From NCBI GenBank assembly GCA_965657085.1, contig CBFHND010000003.1:62001-126000 (forward strand): a DNA stretch of 64,000 bases, read 5' to 3'. Within the stretch, counting starts at the first letter, position 1. Each line of letters opens with the position of its first letter. The stretch is from CBFHND01 sp965657085. GTDB lineage: Bacteria > Pseudomonadota > Alphaproteobacteria > Rhodobacterales > Rhodobacteraceae. Positions 23,330 to 31,870 of this stretch are shown here, piece after piece. The notes under the pieces were generated by a model. The model was given only the letters and a program-made list of their open reading frames with translations. It was not told the DNA's origin and did no database searches. A program made the position numbers and the translations under genes.

Positions 23330-25603
23330 ATGTCTGACACCCCTTCGACCAAGCAAGCAGCGCTGCACTACCATGAATTCCCCAAACCGGGAAAACTCGA
23401 AATTCGTGCGACCAAGCCCTTGGCGAACGGACGCGACCTTGCGCGCGCTTATTCACCGGGCGTGGCCGAGGCCTGCCTTGAGATCAAGGACGACCCGGCC
23501 AATGCTGCACGCTACACCGCGCGCGGCAACCTTGTGGCGGTGGTCACCAATGGTTCGGCCGTTCTTGGCCTTGGCAACATCGGTGCGCTGGCGTCCAAGC
23601 CGGTGATGGAAGGCAAGGCGGTCCTCTTCAAGAAATTCGCGGGCATCGATTGCTTTGACATCGAAGTGGATCAACCGGACCCTGAGAAGCTGGCCGATAT
23701 CGTCTGCGCGCTGGAGCCCAGCTTTGGCGCCATCAACCTTGAAGACATCAAGGCGCCCGATTGCTTTACCGTCGAGCGCATTTGCCGCGAGCGGATGAAC
23801 ATCCCGGTCTTTCACGACGATCAGCACGGCACGGCCATCGTCGTCTGTGCCGCTGTCACCAATGCGCTGCACGTGACCGGCAAATCCTTTGAAGACATCA
23901 AGATCGTCAGCACCGGTGGCGGGGCGGCGGGGATTGCCTGCCTCAACATGCTGCTGAAACTGGGTGTGCGGCGCGAAAACGTCTGGTTGTGCGACATTCA
24001 CGGGCTGGTCTACGACGGGCGCACCGAGGATATGAACCCGGCCAAGGCCGCCTACGCGCAACCCACGGACAAACGTACGCTGGATGATGTGATTGACGGT
24101 GCCGACCTGTTTCTGGGCCTGTCCGGTCCCGGGGTCCTGTCGCAGGATCACGTGCGCAAGATGGCCAAGCAACCGATCATCTTCGCGCTGGCCAATCCGA
24201 CGCCCGAAATCCTGCCCGATCTCGCGCGAGAAGTTGCCCCCGATGCGATCATTGCCACGGGCCGCAGCGACTTTCCCAATCAGGTCAACAATGTGCTGTG
24301 CTTTCCCTTCATCTTTCGCGGTGCGCTCGATGTCGGGGCCACCACCATCAACGACGAGATGCAACTGGCCTGCATCGACGGCATTGCAGCCCTTGCCCGG
24401 GCCACCACCAGCGCCGAGGCCGCGGCCGCCTACCAGGGTGAACAGCTGACCTTTGGCCCTGACTACCTGATCCCCAAACCCTTTGATCCCCGGCTGATCG
24501 GCGTGGTGTCCTGCGCCGTGGCCCAGGCCGCGATGGACACCGGCGTCGCCACCCGGCCCATCCCGGATATCGAGGCCTACAAAACCAAGCTTGACGGTTC
24601 AGTCTTCAAATCCGCCTTGCTGATGCGGCCCGTCTTTGATGCCGCCAGATCAGTGTCGCGGCGCATCGTCTTTGCCGAGGGCGAAGATGAACGCGTGTTG
24701 CGCGCAGCCCAGGCCATGGTCGAGGAAACCACCGAGCGCCCCATCCTGATCGGCCGTCCCGAGGTGATCGAGGCGCGCATCGCCCGTGCGGGGATGACCC
24801 TGAAGCTGGGCGAACATGCAGACCTCGTGAACCCCGAAAACGACCCGCGTTACCGCGACTATTGGGGCACCTACCATGAACTGATGGCGCGCAAAGGGGT
24901 CACGCCCGACCTTGCGCGCGCGATCATGCGCACCAACACCACAGCCATTGGTGCTGTCATGGTGCACCGGGAAGAAGCCGACAGCCTGATCTGCGGCACC
25001 TTTGGTGAATTCAAATGGCACCTCAACTATATCCAGCAGGTGTTGGGCACATCCGATCTGAGTGCACACGGCGCGCTGAGCCTGATGATCCTCGAAGATG
25101 GGCCACTGTTTATCGCTGACACCCATGTGCACACGTCGCCCAATCCTGCGCAGATCGCCGAAATCGTGATCGGCGCGGCGCGGCACATGCGCCGCTTTGG
25201 CATCGACCCGCGCATCGCCCTGTGTTCACAATCGCAGTTCGGCAATCAAAAGGGCGGATCGGGCGCACGGCTGCGCGAGGCCATGGCGATCCTTGATTCC
25301 GCCCCCCGCGATTTCACCTACGAAGGCGAGATGAACATCGACACCGCGCTGGACCCCGAATTGCGCGCGCGCCTTTTGCCCGGCGGACGGCTGGACGGGG
25401 CCGCCAACGGGCTTGTCTTTGCCCACGCCGACGCGGCCTCCGGCGTGCGCAACATTCTCAAGATGAAAGGCGGTGGGCTTGAAGTCGGGCCAATCCTGAT
25501 GGGCATGGGCAACCGTGCACATATTGTCAGCCCGTCGATCACCGCGCGCGGTTTGTTGAACATGTCAGCCATCGCAGGCACACCGGTGGCCGAGTACGGC
25601 TAA
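23330..25603 (+). CDS. maeB: NADP-type malic enzyme with phosphotransacetylase-like domain
   Basis: A 757-residue MaeB-type enzyme that decarboxylates malate to pyruvate. The N-terminal malic enzyme domain (about 1-425) has the YSPGVAEACLEI segment, FKKFAGIDCFDIEV, FHDDQHGTAIV (metal) and the STGGGAAGIACLNML Rossmann motif. Residues about 430-757 form the inactive phosphotransacetylase-like domain (VFAEGEDERVLRAAQ; RIALCSQSQFGNQ) that regulates this subfamily, often in response to acetyl-CoA. Length matches MaeB. It supplies pyruvate and NADPH during growth on C2/C3 acids, which fits the next gene, PrpE. No ribosome site of note other than GGAGACAG. Confidence 0.95.
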   Translation: MSDTPSTKQAALHYHEFPKPGKLEIRATKPLANGRDLARAYSPGVAEACLEIKDDPANAARYTARGNLVAVVTNGSAVLGLGNIGALASKPVMEGKAVLFKKFAGIDCFDIEVDQPDPEKLADIVCALEPSFGAINLEDIKAPDCFTVERICRERMNIPVFHDDQHGTAIVVCAAVTNALHVTGKSFEDIKIVSTGGGAAGIACLNMLLKLGVRRENVWLCDIHGLVYDGRTEDMNPAKAAYAQPTDKRTLDDVIDGADLFLGLSGPGVLSQDHVRKMAKQPIIFALANPTPEILPDLAREVAPDAIIATGRSDFPNQVNNVLCFPFIFRGALDVGATTINDEMQLACIDGIAALARATTSAEAAAAYQGEQLTFGPDYLIPKPFDPRLIGVVSCAVAQAAMDTGVATRPIPDIEAYKTKLDGSVFKSALLMRPVFDAARSVSRRIVFAEGEDERVLRAAQAMVEETTERPILIGRPEVIEARIARAGMTLKLGEHADLVNPENDPRYRDYWGTYHELMARKGVTPDLARAIMRTNTTAIGAVMVHREEADSLICGTFGEFKWHLNYIQQVLGTSDLSAHGALSLMILEDGPLFIADTHVHTSPNPAQIAEIVIGAARHMRRFGIDPRIALCSQSQFGNQKGGSGARLREAMAILDSAPRDFTYEGEMNIDTALDPELRARLLPGGRLDGAANGLVFAHADAASGVRNILKMKGGGLEVGPILMGMGNRAHIVSPSITARGLLNMSAIAGTPVAEYG

Positions 25604-25624
25604 GGCCTGAGCGTGGTATGCGGC

Positions 25625-25747
25625 TTTGCAGGACCGGCGCGGCCAAGTTTGCAAAACCTGATGCGATTTGCGGAAAATCTCCGGAAACGTTGAGGTTTGC
25701 AAAGTTTTGCAGCCCCAAGCGGAAGAAATCTGCAAATTTTTTGCGCC
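25625..25747. promoter_or_regulatory. Cluster of TTTGCAAA-type sites upstream of prpE
   Basis: Seven copies or near copies occur in 123 bp: TTTGCAGG at 25625, TTTGCAAA at 25648, TTTGCGGA at 25667, TTTGCAAA at 25696, TTTGCAGC at 25706, TCTGCAAA at 25729 and TTTGCGCC at 25740. Two are perfect palindromes. TTTGCAAA pairs are the known target of PccR, the short-chain acyl-CoA regulator (ScfR family) of Rhodobacter sphaeroides, which controls propionyl-CoA assimilation. Spacing here deviates from the published N4 arrangement. The regulator itself is not in the window. Confidence 0.65.
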
Positions 25748-25833
25748 AAAGGGTCGCGCCGGGATTTTCGTTGCTTGCCCAGATGGGATGACCCCGCGTA
25801 ACACCAAGGGCAGAAATATGAAGGAGGACCCCC

Positions 25834-27735
25834 ATGGGCTATGCTGCAGAATACGACGCTTGGAAATCTGATCCAGAAGGCTGGTGGATGAAGGCGGCAG
25901 AGGCCATTGACTGGGTCGAAAAACCAAAACAGGCGCTGTTCGACCGGGGCGACCACATCTATGAATGGTTCGCCGACGCCAAGGTGAACACCTGCTACAA
26001 TGCCGTGGACCGCCATGTAGAGGCCGGGCGCGGCGATCAGGCGGCGATCATCTATGACAGCCCGATCACCGACACCAAATCCACGATCAGCTATGCCGAA
26101 CTTCAGACCCGTGTCGCCGCACTGGCCGGGGGGCTGGCTGCAAAGGGCGTGACCAAGGGCGACCGGGTCATCATCTACATGCCCATGGTGCCCGAAGCGC
26201 TTGAGGCGATGTTGGCCTGCGCGCGGCTGGGGGCGGTACATTCGGTGGTCTTTGGCGGCTTCGCCGCGCATGAGTTGGCCGTACGCATCGACGACTGTGC
26301 GCCCAAGGCGATCATCGCCGCCTCTTGCGGGTTGGAGCCGGGCCGCGTGGTCAAGTACAAGCCGCTGCTGGACGGCGCCATCGAGATGGCCGCGCACAAG
26401 CCCGACGTCTGCGTGATCCTGCAACGCCCACAAGAGGCCGCCACCCTGATCGAAGGCCGCGACGTGGATTGGCACCGCTTTCAGGAGGGCACGACGCCCG
26501 CCGACTGCGTTCCGGTCGAAGGCACGCATCCCGCCTATATCCTCTATACCTCAGGCACCACCGGCGCGCCCAAAGGCGTGGTGCGTCCCACTGCGGGGCA
26601 TCTGGTGGCGCTGAACTGGACGATGAAGAACATCTACAACGTCGATCCCGGCGATGTGTTCTGGGCCGCATCAGATGTGGGTTGGGTCGTTGGCCACAGC
26701 TATATCTGTTACGCGCCGTTGATCCACGGCAACACCACCGTGGTGTTCGAGGGCAAGCCCGTGGGCACGCCCGATGCCGGCACCTTTTGGCGGGTGATTT
26801 CCGAACACAACGTGCGCAGTTTCTTCACAGCCCCCACGGCGTTCCGTGCGATCAAGCGCGAAGACCCCAAGGGCGAGTTCCGCAAGCCCTACGATCTGTC
26901 GTGCCTGCGCGCATTGTATCTGGCCGGCGAACGCGCTGATCCGGACACTATCGAATGGGCGCAGGACCTTTTGGGCGTCCCGGTTTATGATCACTGGTGG
27001 CAGACCGAAACAGGCTGGACCATCGCGGGCAACCCCGCGGGGCTTGAGCCTTTGCCGGTCAAGATCGGCTCGCCCACCGTGGCGATGCCAGGCTATGACG
27101 TGCAAATTCTGGATGAAGGTGGCAACCAGATGCAACCCGGCGAGCTGGGTGCGATTGCGATCAAGTTGCCGCTGCCGCCCGGCACCCTGCCGACGCTCTG
27201 GAATGCAGAGGGCCGGTTCAAGAAAAGCTATCTGAACACCTTCCCCGGATATTACGAGACCGGCGACGCGGGCATGATCGATGCCGACGGGTATCTCTAT
27301 ATCATGGCGCGCACGGACGATGTGATCAACGTGGCGGGCCACCGCCTGTCCACCGGCGCGATGGAAGAGGTTCTGGCCGGTCACCCTGATGTGGCCGAAT
27401 GCGCGGTGATCGGGGTGACGGATCAACTCAAGGGGCAGATGCCCATGGGCTTTGTCTGCCTGACCAAAGGGGTGAACCGCGCCCACGACGAGATCACCGC
27501 AGGATGCGTGAAGCTGGTGCGGGACCAGATCGGACCCGTTGCCGCCTTCAAGCTGTGTCTTGTGGTCGACCGCCTGCCCAAAACACGGTCTGGCAAGATC
27601 CTGCGCGCCACCATGGTCAAGATCGCCGACAGCGCGGAGTTCAAGATGCCCGCAACCATCGACGATCCGGCCATTCTGGATGAAATAAAGACAGCGCTGC
27701 AGACGATCGGTTACGCTGGAGGCTCGGATTCTTAA
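25834..27735 (+). CDS. prpE: Propionyl-CoA synthetase (PrpE-like acyl-CoA synthetase)
   Basis: A 633-residue AMP-forming ligase, the length of PrpE/acetyl-CoA synthetases. The opening NAVDRHVEAGRGDQ, the YTSGTTGAPKGVVRP P-loop (about 236-250), the DHWWQTETGW motif (about 386-395), GYYETGDAGMID and the DDVINVAGHRLSTG hinge plus KTRSGKILRA catalytic Lys are present. PrpE and Acs are hard to separate by sight; the start (YAAEYDAWKSDPEGWW) resembles PrpE. It has a strong AAGGAGGA site, 7 bp before the ATG, and lies behind the TTTGCAAA cluster, in line with a role in propionate use. No regulatory lysine difference is evident. Confidence 0.9.
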   Translation: MGYAAEYDAWKSDPEGWWMKAAEAIDWVEKPKQALFDRGDHIYEWFADAKVNTCYNAVDRHVEAGRGDQAAIIYDSPITDTKSTISYAELQTRVAALAGGLAAKGVTKGDRVIIYMPMVPEALEAMLACARLGAVHSVVFGGFAAHELAVRIDDCAPKAIIAASCGLEPGRVVKYKPLLDGAIEMAAHKPDVCVILQRPQEAATLIEGRDVDWHRFQEGTTPADCVPVEGTHPAYILYTSGTTGAPKGVVRPTAGHLVALNWTMKNIYNVDPGDVFWAASDVGWVVGHSYICYAPLIHGNTTVVFEGKPVGTPDAGTFWRVISEHNVRSFFTAPTAFRAIKREDPKGEFRKPYDLSCLRALYLAGERADPDTIEWAQDLLGVPVYDHWWQTETGWTIAGNPAGLEPLPVKIGSPTVAMPGYDVQILDEGGNQMQPGELGAIAIKLPLPPGTLPTLWNAEGRFKKSYLNTFPGYYETGDAGMIDADGYLYIMARTDDVINVAGHRLSTGAMEEVLAGHPDVAECAVIGVTDQLKGQMPMGFVCLTKGVNRAHDEITAGCVKLVRDQIGPVAAFKLCLVVDRLPKTRSGKILRATMVKIADSAEFKMPATIDDPAILDEIKTALQTIGYAGGSDS

Positions 27736-27750
27736 CACAAGGCCAATGAT

Positions 27751-28977
27751 GTGACAGCTTCCAACCCGGACCGTGCCCAAGCCATCCAGACCCTTGTGGA
27801 CTGGATTTTGCAGGAGGGGTTGGATGGCACACCGTTCGAGCCGCTGATCGAGCACCTGTGCGAAAGCCTTGTCGCCGCCGGTATTCCGCTGCTGCGTGGC
27901 AATTTCTCGATGCGGGCGCATCATCCCGAAGTGGGTGCTTTTGCCTATCGCTGGAAGCGCAAGACCGGCATTGTTCACGAGACATATGAACGTTCCACCA
28001 CGGCGGGGACCGGATGGGAGCAAAGCCCACTCTACAAGCTGGTGCACGGCAACGACGCCGAATTGCGCCACCGCCTGACCCAAGCAGAAGAGCCGTTTCC
28101 CTTCCCGATGTTCTATGAATTGAAGGAAATGGGCGCGACGGACTATTTCGCCAATCAACTGACCTTTGCCGACCAATCGACCCGAATACCGGGCGATCAG
28201 ATCAGCACAACCGTTGGCTTGCTGGCGTCGTGGACCAGTGATGGCCCAGACGGGTTTTCCGACGCGGACCTGGAGGATTTGCGGCGCATCCTGCCACCGC
28301 TGGGGCTGGCCCTGAAATCCAACGCCAATCATAAAATGGCGTCTGACCTGTTGTCCGCCTATCTGGGTGCTGATGCGGGCGGGCGGGTGCTGTCGGGAGA
28401 CATCGGACGCGGGTCGTTGCAGACCATCGAAGCGGTGATCCTGTATTTTGACCTTCAAAGCTTTACCAAGTTGTCCGAGGCGCTGGACGGCCCCGAGATC
28501 ATCGAAATGCTGAACGACTATTTCGGCAGCGTCGTGCCCATCATCGAAACCCGTGGCGGCAATGTGCTGAAGTTCATGGGCGACGGTCTGCTGGCCATAT
28601 TTGAAAAGGACAAGGTGCCGGCAACCGAGTTGACCGCCATCAAAACCATCATCGATCTGCAAGAGGCGGTCAAAGAGATCAATGACCGGCGCGCCAAAGA
28701 GGCGCTGACCTGCACCGGCTTTTCGATCGCCGTACATGCGGGCGAAGTGCTTTATGGCAACATCGGATCAAGCGCACGATTGGATTTCACCGTGATCGGT
28801 CCGGCAGTCAACACGGCGGCCCGTTTGATGGGCATGTGCAGCCTCGTTGATCAGACAGTGATCGTGGCCGCCAATGTCGCGCGGCCCGTCATGTCCTTGC
28901 GCGATGATCTGGTGTCGCTTGGCCAATACCGCCTGCGTGGCGTCGCGGACCGCCAAGAGCTTTTCACTCTGGACTGA
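27751..28977 (+). CDS. Class III adenylate/guanylate cyclase
   Basis: A 408-residue soluble cyclase. Residues about 1-190 form an N-terminal domain with no membrane segment that resembles the variable sensor found in alphaproteobacterial cyclases. The catalytic domain (about 225-405) shows FDLQSFTKLSEAL (first metal Asp), GGNVLKFMGDGLLAIF (second Asp), SIAVHAGEVLYGNIGS and DFTVIGPAVNTAARL (transition-state Asn and Arg). All key residues appear intact, so it should be active; purine preference is not decided here. The start is GTG 27751, 15 bp after the PrpE stop, so the two may be cotranscribed. A link to carbon metabolism is inferred from position only. Confidence 0.9.
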   Translation: MTASNPDRAQAIQTLVDWILQEGLDGTPFEPLIEHLCESLVAAGIPLLRGNFSMRAHHPEVGAFAYRWKRKTGIVHETYERSTTAGTGWEQSPLYKLVHGNDAELRHRLTQAEEPFPFPMFYELKEMGATDYFANQLTFADQSTRIPGDQISTTVGLLASWTSDGPDGFSDADLEDLRRILPPLGLALKSNANHKMASDLLSAYLGADAGGRVLSGDIGRGSLQTIEAVILYFDLQSFTKLSEALDGPEIIEMLNDYFGSVVPIIETRGGNVLKFMGDGLLAIFEKDKVPATELTAIKTIIDLQEAVKEINDRRAKEALTCTGFSIAVHAGEVLYGNIGSSARLDFTVIGPAVNTAARLMGMCSLVDQTVIVAANVARPVMSLRDDLVSLGQYRLRGVADRQELFTLD

Positions 28978-29103
28978 GTTCACGCGGGTTGCTGGTCCGA
29001 CGAGAATGGTTTCGCCCTTGCCCGCGACCGGATGATCGCACCGCACATCTGACGAAAGCGTGAAGTCACCTCCGCTTGTTTGGGAGTCGAACGCTGGCTA
29101 GGC

Positions 29104-29116
29104 TGACCAAAGGTCA
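29104..29116. promoter_or_regulatory. Short palindrome upstream of the Sco-linked operon
   Basis: TGACC (29104-29108) and GGTCA (29112-29116) are exact inverted copies around AAA, 18 bp before the start of the first gene of the three-gene operon. A regulatory site is possible. The rest of the 156-bp gap shows no gene. Confidence 0.35.
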
Positions 29117-29133
29117 ATCAAAGAGGTGGCACA

Positions 29134-29589
29134 ATGCTCAGGCGATGGATTTTGATGGCGGTCGCGGCGCTGGGATTTGGCGGGCAAGCCTTTGCCGCCG
29201 AAGGCACCCGCATTCAGGTCAAGGGCGAGCTGATCGATACATGGTGCTACTATTCCGGCGTCATGGGTGGCCCGGATGCCGTTGTGGGCAGTGCCCATCA
29301 CACCTGTGCGTTGTGGTGCAGCGCGGGCGGTATTCCCGTCGGCCTGCTGGCCGAAGATGGCACCGTCTACATGGTGTTGAAAATTGACGACGATGACCAA
29401 TCTGCAGGTGGCGACACCGCCCTGCGCATGGCCGCCCACACGGTCGAGGCCGATGGCATGCTGTATGAACGCGACGGGTTGAATTACCTCGTGGTCAGCG
29501 CCGTAACCTCCGACCTCGATATCCAGACCCTCAACCACGAAGATTACGGCAACGTGCCGCCCTTCTCGATCCCGGATCCGAACAAATGA
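29134..29589 (+). CDS. Exported cysteine-containing protein, unknown
   Basis: A 151-residue protein with a clear signal peptide (about 1-21, ending AFA). The mature part has ELIDTWCYYSGVMGG, then GSAHHTCALWCSAGGIPVGLL (Cys about 38, 57, 61; His about 54-55), then a VYMVLKIDD strand and an HTVEADGMLYERDG beta segment. The CxxxC with neighbouring HH suggests metal or heme binding, which is inference. It resembles small periplasmic proteins whose CA(x)2C..G-x-P-x-GLL motif precedes an OB-like barrel. The stop overlaps the next start by 4 nt (ATGA), and a Sco-type chaperone follows, so a copper- or redox-related role in the periplasm is likely. Confidence 0.7.
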   Translation: MLRRWILMAVAALGFGGQAFAAEGTRIQVKGELIDTWCYYSGVMGGPDAVVGSAHHTCALWCSAGGIPVGLLAEDGTVYMVLKIDDDDQSAGGDTALRMAAHTVEADGMLYERDGLNYLVVSAVTSDLDIQTLNHEDYGNVPPFSIPDPNK

Positions 29590-30146
29590 GACATCTGATT
29601 GCAATGCTGGCCCTGATCGCCGGCCCCGTCGCGGCTCAGGACTTCTCCGAAGGCTCGAACGCCAGATCGTGGAACCTCTATGCCGAACAGCCTGCCACCT
29701 TCGAGGCCGAAGTCGTGGACCTTCTGTGTGACCTGACCGGCGATTGCCCAGCCGACTGCGGGGCCGGAAAGCGCCAGCTTGGACTGAAACGCACCGCTGA
29801 TGGGGTGACGGTACTGCCGCTGAAAAACAGCCAGCCCGCCTTTTCCGGGGCAGCGACCGATCTGGCACCCTTCTGTGGTCAGACAGTGACGGTGGACGGT
29901 CTTTTGATCGAGGATCCGGACCTGAATGTCAGCAACGTCTACCTGGTCCAGACGATCACCCCCGCAGGGGGTGAAACGGTCAAGGCCAACCAATGGACAA
30001 AGGTGTGGGCCAAGATGAACCCCGAGGCCAAGGGCAAAGGCCCATGGTTCCGCCGGGACCCGCGTATCAAGGACATCATTGCATCCGAAGGCTACCTTGG
30101 CCTCGGTCTTGAAGAAGACGCGACCTTCATCGCAGAAAACTTCTGA
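29586..30146 (+). CDS. Exported cysteine-containing protein, unknown (second of trio)
   Basis: A 186-residue protein with a signal peptide (about 1-17, AGPVAA). The mature sequence has FEAEVVDLLCDLTGDCPADCGAG (Cys about 48, 54, 58), RQLGLK, then APFCGQTVTVDGLLIED and a C-terminal region with WFRRDPRIKDIIASEGYLG. It shares an architecture with its upstream neighbour: a leading strand, Cys...Cx3C, a GL strand, then a TVxxDGxL strand. A divergent paralogue is possible but not certain. TGATG overlap couples it to the Sco gene. Probably periplasmic; a metal- or heme-handling role is inferred. Confidence 0.7.
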   Translation: MRHLIAMLALIAGPVAAQDFSEGSNARSWNLYAEQPATFEAEVVDLLCDLTGDCPADCGAGKRQLGLKRTADGVTVLPLKNSQPAFSGAATDLAPFCGQTVTVDGLLIEDPDLNVSNVYLVQTITPAGGETVKANQWTKVWAKMNPEAKGKGPWFRRDPRIKDIIASEGYLGLGLEEDATFIAENF

Positions 30147-30736
30147 TGCAGCAGCGCGTTGCGGCGTGGGTCTGTGCGGCGTTCGTGATGATGGGAACAG
30201 GGGCGGCGGCACAGTCGCCCTTTCCGCTGGCTCTGGGCGGAGACTATGCCCTGACCGATCACACAGGCGGCACGCGCACGCAGGCTGATCCGGACGGGCG
30301 CGCGCAACTGGTGTTTTTCGGTTACGTGAATTGCCCCGACATCTGCACCGCCGCCTTTCCGATGATGGCGGATGTCACGCAGACACTGGAAGACGAAGGC
30401 GTTTTGATCACTCCGGTGATGATCACCATCGCCCCCGATATCGACACGCCCGAAGCGATGCAGGCCCCCTTGCGCAAATGGCATGACCGTTTTGTGGGGC
30501 TGACGGGATCAGAAGTGGCGCTGGCTGCTGCCTATGAGGCCTTTTCGGTCGAGATCACGCCGCTGTTTCAGGACCCCGAATACGGCTGGATTTACGCGCA
30601 CGGCAGTTTCATCCACCTACTGGATGCCGAGGGTGAGGTTCTGACGCTGATCCCGCCCATCCTCGACGCCGAGCGCGCGACCGAGATCGTGCGCAGCTAT
30701 GTGGGCGCTACCCCACCCGAGGGTCCAGCCGACTGA
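30146..30736 (+). CDS. SCO1/SenC-family copper chaperone
   Basis: A 196-residue protein with a signal peptide (about 1-22). The thioredoxin fold carries the Sco copper site: VFFGYVNCPDICTAAFPMM, with CPDIC (about Cys 67/71), and the distal histidine in IYAHGSFIHLL (about 152-162). Sco proteins deliver copper to cytochrome oxidase Cu(A) or reduce its cysteines. All three metal ligands seem present. It is the third gene of the coupled trio. No Cu(A) oxidase subunit is in the window, so its client could be another copper enzyme. Its 3' end overlaps the convergent endonuclease-family gene by 29 bp. Confidence 0.88.
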   Translation: MQQRVAAWVCAAFVMMGTGAAAQSPFPLALGGDYALTDHTGGTRTQADPDGRAQLVFFGYVNCPDICTAAFPMMADVTQTLEDEGVLITPVMITIAPDIDTPEAMQAPLRKWHDRFVGLTGSEVALAAAYEAFSVEITPLFQDPEYGWIYAHGSFIHLLDAEGEVLTLIPPILDAERATEIVRSYVGATPPEGPAD

Positions 30737-31748
30737 TCGTCGACAGGTATTCATTGGAATAATCCACCTCCAGTTCGATCCAGACCGGCAGGTGGTCGGA
30801 CATCTCGTGGGTGCGCCAGTCACTGTATTCACTGGACCAGTCGGCATAGGGCTTGCCGGTATTGGGGCGGCTGCGAATGGCCTTGGCGACCTCTTCGTAA
30901 TCGGCCACCTCGTCGTCGGTAAAAACCGCCTGCTGCCACTTGATCACCCCATGCTCCAGCATGTGCGATTCCGCGGGTGGGCCACAGAAAGCGATCTGAT
31001 CATAATGCTTGGTGCCGGTCAGCGACGTAGGGCCGATATCGGGCACGTGAAACCCGTTCTCGGTCAGGGCCAACATCCCCGGATCATCGCGTTCCTCAAT
31101 GTTCATGTCGCCGAGGAAGATATGCACCTCGTCGGTGTCATCCGCGCGTTTGGCCAGTTCCTTGGCCACCACGCGAATTTCGTCCTCGCGCATGGGGCGG
31201 CCGTCTTCTTCGGTAAAGACGATGTGCGCGCTGCAAAGGGTAAAGCGGAACCACCCGGCCTGAAAGGCCGCGAAAAAGGGCGTGCGCCCCACCTGTTCGT
31301 CGCCGGGCAACGCGCCCTTGGGCAGCACCAGTTCGCCGATGAGGTTGCGGAATTGCACCTTGTTGCGGTTGTAGACAAAGGCCATGCGCTCGTGATTGCC
31401 GCGCCCTGCGCCCGAACTGTCGTTGATGAAGAAATCCCAGTTGGGGCCAAGCAGTTTCATCAGGCGCTGCATGGCTTCGATGTTCTTGACCTCTTGAATG
31501 GCGCAGATGTCGAAATGATCGATGATCTCGGCGATGTAGTGAAAGCTTTCGTCGAGGCGTGGGCGCCCCCCATCGAAGTGGCGGATGTTCCAACTGCCGA
31601 TGATCAGACTGTGCGGTTGGCGGCGCGCGGTGATCTGGCCATTAAGCATTGCTCGCAGGCGCAACAGACGGTCCGCGATCCAGCCGCCCTGCCCCGGTTC
31701 GGTGCGTCCACGGGGGTATGCGTATTTGAGAGATTGGTAGAAAGCCAT
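30708..31748 (-). CDS. Endonuclease/exonuclease/phosphatase family protein
   Basis: A 346-residue protein of the EEP superfamily. LIIGSWNIRHFDG (about 48-60), CAIQEVKN (metal Glu), GRGNHERMAFVYN, LGDMNIEERD (Asp and Asn) and the terminal MSDHLPVW (catalytic Asp-His) are the five conserved motifs of DNase I-like phosphoesterases. The fold serves nucleases, phosphatases and lipid phosphatases; no signal peptide or membrane segment tells which. All catalytic residues are present. The 3' end overlaps the sco gene by 29 bp on the opposite strand. The 122-bp gap upstream separates it from the FrhB-like gene on the same strand. Confidence 0.88.
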   Translation of the reverse strand: MAFYQSLKYAYPRGRTEPGQGGWIADRLLRLRAMLNGQITARRQPHSLIIGSWNIRHFDGGRPRLDESFHYIAEIIDHFDICAIQEVKNIEAMQRLMKLLGPNWDFFINDSSGAGRGNHERMAFVYNRNKVQFRNLIGELVLPKGALPGDEQVGRTPFFAAFQAGWFRFTLCSAHIVFTEEDGRPMREDEIRVVAKELAKRADDTDEVHIFLGDMNIEERDDPGMLALTENGFHVPDIGPTSLTGTKHYDQIAFCGPPAESHMLEHGVIKWQQAVFTDDEVADYEEVAKAIRSRPNTGKPYADWSSEYSDWRTHEMSDHLPVWIELEVDYSNEYLSTISRLDPRVG

Positions 31749-31870
31749 TGCAAGTCCTCGAAATGAGATTGGTTCAATGGCTGGACCTTACCACAGATCT
31801 TCGCGTCATGCGCGAAGAAACACAAGCGACGGGCCACATCAGGTGGCTCTTTGCCCAATGCACCTGCGGC

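Noticed and set aside
26671..28737. 688-codon minus-strand frame opposite prpE and the cyclase
   Set aside because: Antisense to two well-supported genes, spans their junction and shows no motif; a composition artefact of high GC.
31748..31870. Small plus-strand frames around 31748-32097
   Set aside because: They are antisense to the FrhB-like gene and have neither start signals nor coding character.
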